Assembly (NCBI RefSeq): GCF_036850765.1
Contig: NC_089493.1
Location: 166,839,640-166,903,639 of the forward strand
Source of the DNA: Saccopteryx bilineata
Lineage: Eukaryota; Chordata; Mammalia; Chiroptera; Emballonuridae
Length of the DNA: 64,000 bases
Direction: 5' to 3'
In this document: one piece after another, positions 1 through 10,498 of the stretch
How the letters are laid out: each line of letters begins with the position of its first letter
How positions within the stretch are numbered: the stretch's first letter is position 1
Notes under the pieces: model-generated
The model's input: only the letters and a program-made list of their open reading frames with translations
Database searches by the model: none
Told to the model about the DNA's origin: nothing
Made by a program: the position numbers and the translations under genes

Positions 1-294
1 CTGGCGGTCGCCCTGCACCTCCGTCGCTCCTCCAGCCCCTCTGCTTGGGGCTGCTTTCAGCCTAGTGTCTGCTCTAAGTCTGGCCCTGTGGTTCCCCCCA
101 ACTACAGTGAAGGAACATTGCCCTATTCCTACAATCTGTGCGTTGCCAATACTGGAAAGACAGAGTTTAATTTCCTAAAATGTAGTGAGCCCCAATATTT
201 CACTCAAGACATAGTTTGCGGCGATTCTCCTGGCGCCTTAGTTCCACTTCATGGTGGGAATGATTTGACTTCACAGCCTGAGACCCTAACACCG
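1..294 (+). CDS. PCDHGB6: Protocadherin gamma B-type variable exon, 3' end only (PCDHGB6 by order)
   Basis: This is the last 98 codons of a gamma-B variable exon; the frame is open from base 1, so the ectodomain lies upstream of the window. It begins in the inner end of the transmembrane helix (LAVALHLRR), followed by the B-type cytoplasmic segment with [17 protein letters not shown] and a KTEFNFL motif that marks gamma-B proteins. The open frame continues past base 294, but a strong donor (CCG followed by GTGAGT) lies there in phase 0, as in every other exon of the cluster. In the mature mRNA it joins the shared constant exons outside the window. The name B6 follows from its place directly before A10 and from resemblance to the remembered human B6 tail; B-type identity is certain, the number less so. 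Confidence 0.85.
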
Positions 295-2090
295 GTGAGT
301 TTCATTTTTGTGTCTTCTGTAGTATTCCACTAGTTTCTCATATTTCAGGCATACTTCATTTTTATATCTAGAATCATTTTTAGAAAATCAATATCTAATC
401 ACTATCTTCTCTTCTCAGTGTTTACTTTTGGCTGGTTATATTTTTCAAGATTTACTTAGTTCATAAGTTGCTTTATAATTCAAGAAACACTGTCACTAAA
501 ATGGAGATACCTTGTCAAGCTCAGATTAACAGAACAGAGGCAGTTGTCTTGTCTTCTTATCAAATAAATAAATAATAGCCCATCTATTCAAATCTGCTAA
601 GATTTAAGATACATTTTCTATATCCTACTAGTGTTTTTAAAGTTTAATAACATTCAGGCACTCATTAAATATCAAAGCATGTACTCCTTTCAAAGAAACA
701 TTTATTGCAAATAATCTTATCAGTACATTTAGATATATTTTCTTGTTATTTCAATAATTTTAAAGTGTAACTATTGGAGTGGGGACAGAGAACAGATCCA
801 TGAATTCCTGAAATTATATTCAAAGTTTTACATGTGTGCATTTTTCTTGGGAGAGAGTCAAAATTTTATTTTCATTGCCAAGATTTCTATGGTCCCCAAA
901 GCTTAATACTAACAACCCTTGAGGAATTTTTCTCTTCAACTTTTGGGCCTTCTGGCTTTCTTCTTATATTTATTTATCTTTTCTGGGAGCTCAAGTTGTA
1001 GTCTTTCCCAATCTTCTTTCCTCTACATTGAAAAGTCTAGAATTTCTAAGAAAGCAAGCAAAATGCTCTTGCCTTTTGCATCCAGTTTGTATTGGAACAT
1101 CTGATATAAAGTCTTTGAAGATAAAAGATAAAAATCTTTGAAAAGTTGCATACTTGGGGCATAGCGACAAATACTTCTGAACAACCTGTTCTCTATCTGA
1201 AAGAAGGAATCTTTAAACCCCTCACCTTTGAGATGAGAACTGCTGCTGGGTTGATGGACACATGCAATTGGAGATGTGTGTACCATTTTGCTTTGGGCTT
1301 CCATACAAAAATGCTAAAAGAAGAGATAATTCAAACTGGCATCAGTGCCCTGATGGAAACAGGTGATCTGACATAAGCACTTAATTTTCACCACTATTTT
1401 CACCACTTAATCTGCACTACTATTTCTAAAATCGTTTATGAAAATTGTAGCACTTGAAATTCCTGTACGGATACTTCTACCCATTACAACACATGTTCCT
1501 CTTGGTTGGTGATTACCTGCTCAATTCATTTAAATATGTCAAGCCAACTTCTAATAATATATACCCAAAATAAAAATACATTAAAATATTCATTGAAGCT
1601 CAATAAAACTATTTTAAAAAATATTTTGAAAACCTTTTATACAATCTTAATGTTAAACAAACTTAATCAGTTAATTAAATCTAAACTAAAAATTCTAAGT
1701 GAATTGTTAGTGGTTTATTTCTTATAGTCTCTATATCAATCCCTAAATATAATTGGACAGTTTAAATCTAAATTTCAAATAAAATTGTAAGACTTTTCTG
1801 AATATATCTAGAATCTGAGAGGAAATAAAGTAAGAAATACCTTTTAAAGTGGATATATTTCTATTGGGAAAATGTGTTGAAATATATATTTAACGAACTA
1901 TTTCATTTAACATTTTATAGTACAGTACTCTCATTCCAATTTATCCTACCTAGTAAAGAAAACTACTAATAGTAGTCGACTTAATGATATTAGCTGAGAA
2001 ACCAAAGATGTAATGTAAAATAAAATCTTCAACAAAGTAGCGTCTGTTTTCTATGGCATACACATACTGGGTGCAATAACTTCTGAGAAC
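295..2090. other. Intergenic interval B6-A10
   Basis: AT-rich spacer that is also the start of the B6 intron. I see no coding homology, no SINE and no recognisable repeat. The short open frames here show no protein signature. Confidence 0.6.
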
Positions 2091-2118
2091 CCTGGGCGCC
2101 GCTGTTCACCCACTAGGA
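2091..2118 (+). promoter_or_regulatory. Conserved sequence element (CSE) of the PCDHGA10 promoter
   Basis: The core GCGCCGCTG is followed by the A-type extension TTCACCCACTAGGAG, about 235 bp before the ATG. The same core sits at a similar distance before each variable exon here. In clustered protocadherins this element is part of the promoter CTCF site; CCACTAGGAG on the + strand resembles the CTCF core in forward orientation. Confidence 0.85.
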
Positions 2119-2337
2119 GAGAAGCGCAGCCAGCGCTCCATCCGGATTCTCAGGCTCCAACTACACAAAGCTCCCCAGTTTCTACAAACCGGCTCCCGGG
2201 CTGCAGCGACAGTCACTCCAGAATTTAAGGTGTTCAGGCTACAGAGACTCCCTGCAGTCAGAGAAAGAAAAGGGAACCGCTCAAAAGACGAAACGTGGCC
2301 AGCGAGGACTTTGCCAGAATTCCGTGACCAAACAACA

Positions 2338-4761
2338 ATGGCCGCTCAGAGGAATCGCTCCGACCGCAGGGCGCTGGTTCTGCTCTGCCTTTTCTTCGGT
2401 GTACCGTGGGAGGCTGATGCCCGGCCGATCCGCTACTCGGTGCCTGAGGAGCTGGACAAAGGCTCTTTCGTGGGAAACATTTCCAAGGACCTAGGGCTGG
2501 AGCCCCGGGAGCTGGCGGAGCGCGGAGTCCGCATCGTCTCCAGAGGTAGGACGCAGCTCTTTTCTCTGAACCCCCGGACTGGCAGCTTGGTCACCGCGGG
2601 CCGGATAGACAGGGAGGAGCTCTGTGCTCACAGCGCTCGGTGTCTGGTGAATTTTAACATTCTTGTGGAAGATAGGGTGAAACTTATCGGGATAGAAATA
2701 GAAGTAACTGATATCAACGATAATGCGCCAAAATTCCAAGCAGAAAATCTAGATGTAAAGATTAATGAAAACGTCGCTCCAGGAATGCGTTTTCCTCTTC
2801 CGGAAGCTATTGATCCGGATGTGGGCGTGAACTCCCTACAGAGCTACCAGCTCAGCTCCAATAGGCACTTCTCCCTAGCAGTTCAAAGCCGTGCCAGCGG
2901 TGTCAAGTACCCGGAGCTGGTGCTGGAGCGCGCCCTGGATCGCGAGGAAGAGGCACAGCACCACCTGGTCCTCACTGCCTCCGACGGGGGTGACCCTCTC
3001 CGATCTGGCACTGTCCTTATCAGTGTCACTGTCTTTGATGCAAATGACAACGCACCAGTCTTCACTTTGCCTGAATACCGAGTGAGTGTTCCTGAGAACT
3101 TGCCTGTGGGCACACAGCTGCTGACAGTCTCTGCCACCGACAGGGATGAAGGAGTCAATGGAGAAGTGACATATTCATTCCGAAAATTACCTGATACACA
3201 ATTGTTGAAATTCCAACTAAACAAAAATACTGGAGAAATAAAAATATCAGAAAATCTAGATTATGAAGAAAGAAGTTTCTATGAAATAGAAATACAAGCA
3301 GAAGATGGTGGAGCATATCTTGCAACAGCAAAAGTGTTGATTACAGTAAAAGACGTAAATGACAACAGTCCAGAGGTGACCATCACATCTCTGTTTAGTC
3401 CCTTGAAGGAAGATTCACCTCTGGGGACTGTTATAGCTCTTTTAAACGTTCATGATCTAGACTCTGGGCAGAATGGACAGGTCACCTGTTCCATGCCAGG
3501 GAATTTGCCATTTAAGTTAGAAAAGTCCATTGACAGTTATTATCGGTTGATGACACATAGGGCTCTTGACAGGGAACAGGTATCCTCATACAATATTACT
3601 GTAACAGCCACAGATGGAGGAAGCCCACCCTTATCAACAGAAACTCACTTCACCCTACAAGTGGCAGATATCAATGACAACCCGCCCACCTTCTCTCACA
3701 CGTCTTACTTTACCTATGTCCCAGAGAACAATGCCAGAGGTGCCTCCATCTTCTCGGTGACCGCACTAGACCCAGACAGCAAAGAGAATGCTCGGGTTAT
3801 TTACTCCCTAGCTGAAGACACTGTCCAGGGGTCACCTCTATCCTCCTACATCTCCATCAACTCTGACACAGGAGTCCTATATGCACTTCAGTCCTTCGAC
3901 TATGAGCAGTTTCGTGACCTACAGATGCAGGTGACTGCCACTGATAGCGGGGACCCACCACTCAGCAGCAACGTGTCACTCAGTCTGTTTGTGCTGGACC
4001 AGAATGACAATGCTCCAGAGATCCTGTACCCCTCACTACCCACCGATGATTCCACCGGTGTGGAGCTGGCACCCCGCTCAGCAGAGCCTGGCTATCTAGT
4101 GACTAAAGTGGTGGCAGTGGACAGAGACTCAGGCCAGAACGCCTGGCTGTCCTACCGCCTGCTCAAGGCCAGCGAGCCAGGGCTCTTCGCGGTGGGGCTG
4201 CACACGGGCGAGGTGCGCACTGCGCGGGCCCTGCTGGACAGAGATGCGCTCAAGCAGAGCCTGGTGGTGGCGGTCCAGGACCACGGCCAGCCCCCTCTCT
4301 CGGCCACTGTCACGCTCACCGTGGCCATGGCCGACAGCATTCCAGACGTCCTAGCCGACCTGGGCAGTCTTGAATCCTCCGCCAACCCTAAGGACTCCAG
4401 CCTCACGTTATACCTGGTGGTTGCTGTAGCTGCCATCTCCTGTGTCTTCCTCGCCTTTGTTATCATGTTGCTGGCACTGAGACTGCGCCATTGGCAGACA
4501 TCACGTCTGCTCCAGGCTCCCAGAGAAAGGTTGGCTGGCGTACCAGCCTCGCACTTTGTGGGCGTGGATGGGGTGCAGGCTTTCCTGCAGACCTATTCCC
4601 ACCAGGTGTCCCTCACCGCGGATTCAGGGAAGAGTCACCTGATCTTCCCGCAGCCGAACTATGCAGACACGCTCATCAGCCATGAGAGCTGTGAGAAAAA
4701 GGATCCTTTGTCTTTGTTAGATGATTCGAAGTCCCCTATAGAAGATACCCCTTTGGTTCCA
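2338..4761 (+). CDS. PCDHGA10: Protocadherin gamma-A10 variable exon
   Basis: The 808-codon exon encodes a homophilic neuronal adhesion protein. The start is the ATG giving MAAQRNRS, matching the remembered human A10 N-terminus; the frame is open upstream but has no ATG there. Signal peptide is about residues 1-28. EC linkers of the DxNDN type lie near residues 125 (DINDNAPKF), 234 (DANDNAPVF), 339 (DVNDNSPEV), 444 (DINDNPPTF) and 554 (DQNDNAPEI), giving six EC repeats. The transmembrane helix is about 690-714, then the A-type tail with [18 protein letters not shown] and [15 protein letters not shown]1 has the CX5C loop (CAHSARC). The donor is CCA followed by GTGAGT in phase 0; without splicing the frame runs to a stop at 4809, as in known short isoforms. 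Residues of the EC6 part are almost identical to A11 and A12. Confidence 0.93.
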
Positions 4762-6840
4762 GTGAGTTCTATTTTTACTCCTTTTCTTTCATTTAAAAAA
4801 AAATTATGACTGGTTTTGCTTTGAGGTCTGCAGCATGGTGATGAGAATTTTTAAATTTTATTCTTTCACTTTGCTTCTTGCTAAAATATTCCAGAATAGA
4901 ACCTGTCGGTTATTAAGGCTGATATGTTTTTACTTTCTGGTAATATTTACATAATGGCAATGAGGGTCTATTGTCATAAGACTGTTGAAATTAGCTTTGC
5001 AGAGCCTTATATTTTACAGTTTGTGTGCTCTCCTGTTGGCCACATGCATAAATCCTTACTCTGGTTTTGAATGCAGGTATGGTAAAAATAGGCAAATGTC
5101 ACAAACAAATGCATTAGCATCACTGGAAACATAACTCACACACAAGACCACTCAGGGTTCTTCCCAAGGAGAAGGGCACAAGTACACACTTGTGATTATA
5201 TTTGTTAACCTATATCTTGTAATGACAGTTACAGTTAAATATGCTTCCTAAAAATTTAAATTTTTTAAAATAATATTCTATAGAAGTCATAACAATGTGT
5301 GCTTAAATTTTTCCAAGTGTGATTATACCTGGCAACTCTGTAGTATTCTTTTACCTGTGATTCTAATTTCTTACTGTTACATGGAGGACACAGCATTTTT
5401 TTTAATTTTTATTTTATTTATTCATTTTAGAGAGGAGAGAGAGAGACACAGAAAGAGAGAGAGAGAGGAGAGAGACAGGGGGGAGGAGCTGGAAGCATCA
5501 ACTCCCATATGTGCCTTGACCAGGCAAGCCCAGGGTTTTGAACCGGTGACCTCAGCATTTCCAGGTCGATGCTTTATCCACTGCGCCACCACAGGTCAGG
5601 CAGGACACAGCATTTTAATTTGAGTTTCTTTGCTCCATCGGGTTTCCAGAGGACATATAGAAAGTTAAATTAAGCACATTTTAATCTGCTCTCTCTGTAA
5701 TTTTTTTTGTTTAATTTTCCAATCTCTAAGGCTGAAAAAATATGTAGATCGGGGAGACAGGTAGGTTGTATATGTTTCCAAGAACAGGAGCAAGGATGTG
5801 TGCCAAGAGTATTTCAGTAGCTCATTAACATAGAGAAAGGAAGATCCACCCAAAACTGAAATTAAGAGTAAAAATAAACTTGAAGTCAAGAAAGAAATGT
5901 TATTTCTGTAGGAGATTCAATTGGAATATAAGCAGAGAAGTACACAAAGTTATTCTAAACAAAGTATCAGTGGTATTACTGATGAACCTATTTGGGTTAT
6001 TGAAGATAGTGATGTATTGGTTTGATCTCTTACTTTTAATTTATTACTAATATTCTTCTAACTTAATATGGTAGCAGAAAGACAAAGAGTGTCTTAATGT
6101 GTCTCAAAATAGTATTTATGGGAACATTACTTTTTTCATGTCATTCAACATTTGTTCAATGATATGTTTGTGGGAGGAGAACACAGCCTCAGTTATTAAC
6201 TTTGAAATCATTGGAACTATTACTTAAATTTTTGGTCTGTGAGAGTCAAAATTATTATGCATCCATCTCTAATAATTATTTTGTTTTGAAAAAGTTTTTT
6301 AAAAAAACTACTCTGACATGGTAGCTATTGTAAGCAAATGCTTTTTAAATATAATTATTTAAAAGCAACACCATTCACTTTAGGTATTGTATTCAATATA
6401 GCAATGATTGCAATTTAGTTCCTAAATATGGAGGAATGAACTGATACTTTCTAGTCACATATAAACTAGGATCAAAGACAAAAAAGTTTTTTGCTTATCT
6501 TCAGTACTTTTCTTTGTGAGTAATTACTCTTAAAAGTAAAAACAGTGATTGCCTCTGAATGAAAGAACTGGATAGCTGTGAGCCACGGGATAGAGACCTA
6601 CTTTTCACCTAAAAGTCTTTGGTGCCTTTTTGACTTCTAAAAGAAATATTTTTGTCTATTCAATTCTATGTAACTTTTTAAAATATAAAAAGATATAGTT
6701 TTGACCATGTGAAAAATGTTTCATGATGAAAACGGGGTCACTGAGGAGTAAGATTCAAATATTTTAGCTCTTATTATCTTACATTCAAATTAAATGATTT
6801 CCTGAAATGGAGAAACATTAGCCTGCGATTCCACACAAGT
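4762..6840. other. Intergenic interval A10-B7
   Basis: Intron and spacer with one SINE (5400-5601). Otherwise AT-rich sequence in which I recognise no gene or named repeat. Confidence 0.6.
5400..5601 (-). mobile_element. Bat tRNA-derived SINE (short VES/Rhin type)
   Basis: On the minus strand it reads CCTGACCTGTGGTGGCGCAG at the head and ends in a CT-rich and A-rich tail. It is bounded by a 15-bp direct repeat (AGGACACAGCATTTT at 5385-5399 and 5602-5616), proving retroposition. Confidence 0.92.
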
Positions 6841-6868
6841 CCTCAGGGCGCCGCTGTCGGCCAGTGCA
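6841..6868 (+). promoter_or_regulatory. CSE of the PCDHGB7 promoter
   Basis: GCGCCGCTG followed by the B-type extension TCGGCCAGTG, about 265 bp before the ATG. The spacing is some 30 bp longer than in the A-type promoters, as also in B8. Confidence 0.85.
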
Positions 6869-7116
6869 GGGCAAGCGCTCACGCCCGGGATTCTTTAGCC
6901 TCTAGCCTAGGATTTCCTGCGCAGCCACCAACACTGAGAGAAGGAATCCCGCTTACACACTAGGGCTCCCGACTGCGCAGACTCTCCTAACACAAGCAGA
7001 TTCCTAGTCTCAAGACTGGAGGCTTCGCTTATCTTGGGCTAAATGCTTTCCCAGTGCGACAGTGTGCACTTTCTCCAGCTGGAAAGACTGGGACCCAGCG
7101 AGAACTAGAGCGCACA

Positions 7117-9534
7117 ATGGGAGGGAGCTGTGCGCACAGACGCGGAGCCCGCCGGCTGCAGGTACTGTTTGCCTTCCTGATGCCTTTGTTCTACCGCGTC
7201 CTCTGCGAGCCGATCCGCTACTCGATTCCCGAGGAGCTGCCTGAGGGCTCGGTGGTGGGGAACCTTGCCAAAGATCTAAAGCTCGGTGTCCTGGAGGTGT
7301 CCTCTCGGAAGCTGCGAGTTAGCGGGGAGACGCTGCTTTTCAATGTAGACGCGGAGAGCGGGGACTTACTTGTGAAGGACCGGATAGACCGTGAGCAGAT
7401 TTGCAAAGAGAGAAGATGTGAGTTGCAGTTGGAAGCCGTGGTGGAAAATCCCTTAAATATTTTTCATATTGTTGTGAATATTGAAGATATCAATGACCAT
7501 GCTCCTCAATTCCATACAGATGAAATAAACTTAGAAATCAGTGAATCTGTCAGCCCAGGAGTGGGAACTCTTCTTGACTCTGCCAAAGATCCTGATATTA
7601 GTATGAATTCACTGAGCAAATACCAACTAAGTCCTAATGAATATTTCTCATTGGGGGTGAAAGACAATCCCGATGGTGGCAAATATCCAGAATTAATACT
7701 GCAGAAGACCCTGGACCGAGAAACGCAGAGCGTGCACCACTTGGTACTAACAGCCTTAGATGGTGGGGTTCCGCCACAAAGTGGCACTGCTCGGATCCGA
7801 ATCCTGGTGGTGGATGCCAATGATAACCCTCCTGTGTTCAGCCAAGATGTGTACAGGGTCAGCATTCCAGAAGACGTGCCCCCAGGCACCTCTGTGCTGA
7901 GGGTGAGAGCCACAGACCTAGATGAAGGCTTGAACGCAGAGATCACCTATTCCTTCCTTCGTGTGGCTGATAAAGCCCAGCACGTGTTCTTTCTGGATTC
8001 TGCTACAGGAAACATTATAACTCATGAACGCTTGGATTTTGAAAAAGTAGAAAAATATATCATGGATGTAGAAGCAAAGGACCGGGGATCTCTCTCTACA
8101 CGGTGTAAAGTAATTATAGAAGTTCTAGATGAAAACGACAACAGCCCAGAAATAATCATCACTTCGCTCTCTGATCAGATTTTAGAGGATTCGCATCCAG
8201 GAATGGTTGTGGCCCTCTTCAAAACTCGGGACAAGGATTCCAGGGAAAATGGAGAAGTCATGTGTAATTTAAGTAAAAATGTTCCATTTAAGATTCATTC
8301 TTCTTCCAATAATTACTACAAACTAGTAACAGACGGGGCCCTGGACCGGGAACAGACCCCGGAGTACAATATCACCATCACAGCCACGGATAGGGGCAAG
8401 CCGCCCCTCTCCTCCAGCACCACCATCACCCTGCACATCACCGATGTCAATGACAACGCTCCGGTTTTCCAACAGTCAGCCTACCTGGTCCATGTGCCAG
8501 AAAACAACCCGCCCGGTGCCTCCATAGCGCAGATCAGCGCCTCCGACCCTGACCTGGGACCCAATGGCCGCGTCTCCTACTCCATCGTGACCAGCGACCT
8601 GGAGCCGCGCGCGCTGTCGTCCTACGTGTCGGTGAGCGCGCAGAGCGGGGTGGTGTTCGCGCAGCGCGCCTTCGACCACGAGCAGCTGCGCGCCTTCCAG
8701 CTGACACTGCAGGCGCGTGACCAGGGCTCGCCCGCGCTCAGCGCCAACGTCAGCCTGCGCGTGTTAGTGGACGACCGCAACGACAACGCGCCAAGAGTGC
8801 TGTACCCCTCGCTGGGGCCCGATGGCTCTGCGCTCTTCGACACGGTACCGCGCGCTGCACAGCCCGGCTACCTGGTCACTAAGGTGGTGGCGGTGGATGC
8901 AGATTCGGGACACAATGCCTGGCTGTCCTACCACGTGCTGCAGACCAGCGAGCCCGGACTGTTCAGCCTCGGGCTGCGCACGGGCGAGGTGCGCACAGCG
9001 CGAGCTTTGGGCGACAGGGACGCGGCCCGCCAGCGCCTCCTGATTGCTGTGCGCGATGGGGGACAGCCGCCCCTCTCGGCCACTGCCACGCTACTTCTGG
9101 TCTTCGCTGACAGCCTACAAGAGGCTCTGCCAGACCTCGTCGAGCGTCCCACGCCATCTGACCCCCAAGCTGAGCTGCAGTTTTATCTGGTGGTGGCCTT
9201 GGCCTTGATCTCCGTGCTCTTCCTCCTGACTGTGATTCTGACCATTGCCTTGCGCCTGCGACGCTCTTCCAGTCCCGCCACCGGGGGCTGCTTTGGGTCT
9301 GTTCTCTGCTCCAGGTCTGGACAAGAGATTGCCCCTAACTACAGTGAGGGGACTTTGCCGTATGCCTATAATTTGTGTGTGCCCGGGGATCAAACTAACC
9401 CGGAATTTAATTTTCTCACATCTGCTGATCACTGTCCAGCCAAACAAGACACTCCCAACAAAGATAGCTCTTTAGCGCTATTGGCTAGCATTCTAACTCC
9501 TAGTGTTGGTGTAGATAAGAAGACTTTTAAACAG
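7117..9534 (+). CDS. PCDHGB7: Protocadherin gamma-B7 variable exon
   Basis: The 806-codon exon starts at the ATG giving MGGSCAHRR, close to the remembered human B6/B7 start; the segment MNSLSKYQLSPNEYFSL and its position between A10 and A11 favour B7. Signal peptide ends near [13 protein letters not shown] linkers lie near residues 124 (DINDHAPQF), 233 (DANDNPPVF), 338 (DENDNSPEI), 443 (DVNDNAPVF) and 553 (DRNDNAPRV). The transmembrane helix is about 690-715 and the tail has the B-type PNYSEGTLPYAYNLCV. Odd: the EC1 loop reads CKERRC (C96-C101), CX4C, where every other complete exon here has CX5C. The 5' half is AT-rich and the EC5-EC6 half very CpG-rich. The donor is CAG followed by GTAAGT in phase 0. 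Confidence 0.92.
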
Positions 9535-10252
9535 GTAAGTAGTTAAAATAATGCTTTTTATATTCTAATATGCCAATATACATCAATATAATGCTATTAT
9601 TTCAAGATCTTATGTTCAATCTCTTGATAGAGTTCCTAAAATAAATCTTGGTCAGATCTATGGGTATCACTGTTAAGACTAAAATTCACAACGCTGTGAC
9701 CCTTCTAATATTAAAATGCATTTTAAAAAATATATAAGAAAATCTCAGGTAAAATTTTTCTATGAAATAGAATACCATTTAATTAAGGATATAGAGTGCA
9801 TGTATACTTGATAACGTGGTATTTTAAATAACAACCCTAATGCCATCCAAATTTTCTCAAACATTTCATCTTTTTCTTAATAGAGAAACATCGGTAAGAA
9901 TTATGGTCATGCATCCTATCTGATGATTTCTTTTGAAACCGTGCTAGTTCCACATGCACAAATGCTGTTCTTTCAGTTGATAAAAACTAATAGGAACCAA
10001 ATCTAACCTGCAAGTTTTTGATTCCAGTAATATTTGCAAACTTTTTTAAAAAAAGTTAAGCAAACCCTTTTAATAACTCTTTTCAAAAGTGCTCTCGGTC
10101 AAATTTTAACATCACACTACATAACTTTATTGTCTGCAATTTAAGCTTTACATATGCTGTGTGAATGATTCTCAAAGAGGTGAGTGTCTTTACAGTACTT
10201 ATGGTACAGGCACGTTCGTTTGGTTTTCTTACTCGTTGCAATAATAAGTTTG
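9535..10252. other. Intergenic interval B7-A11
   Basis: Short AT-rich intron and spacer; no repeat or coding signal recognised. Confidence 0.6.
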
Positions 10253-10284
10253 GACTCTAGGCGCCGCTGTTCACCAACCAGGAG
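10253..10284 (+). promoter_or_regulatory. CSE of the PCDHGA11 promoter
   Basis: GGCGCCGCTG followed by the A-type extension TTCACCAACCAGGAG, about 235 bp before the ATG. Confidence 0.85.
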
Positions 10285-10498
10285 ATGGGAAGCTGCGAGA
10301 TACAGAGTCACTTCCTCCCCCAACCTCCGTAACACAAAGCAGAATGAGATGGATACTCACAGATCCTGATGCTGGAAACTTAAAAGTACGGACTTCCCTT
10401 CGCTCTCTTATATTTTGGATGCAGTCGACCTGGGACTTTGTAGCTGAGTCAGGACAAGCCGGCTCAAGTAACCGCGGAATATCGGCTCAGCCACTGCT

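Noticed and set aside
2230..2337. N-terminal extensions upstream of the ATGs of A10, B7, B8, A12 and C3
   Set aside because: The extensions begin at GTG or TTG. Eukaryotic initiation and the family's signal peptides support the first ATG at 2338, 7117, 15697, 19420 and 55837.
4152..4466. Long antisense open frames across the variable exons
   Set aside because: They are mirror frames of GC-rich cadherin coding sequence, recur at the same place in each paralogue and have no independent signature.
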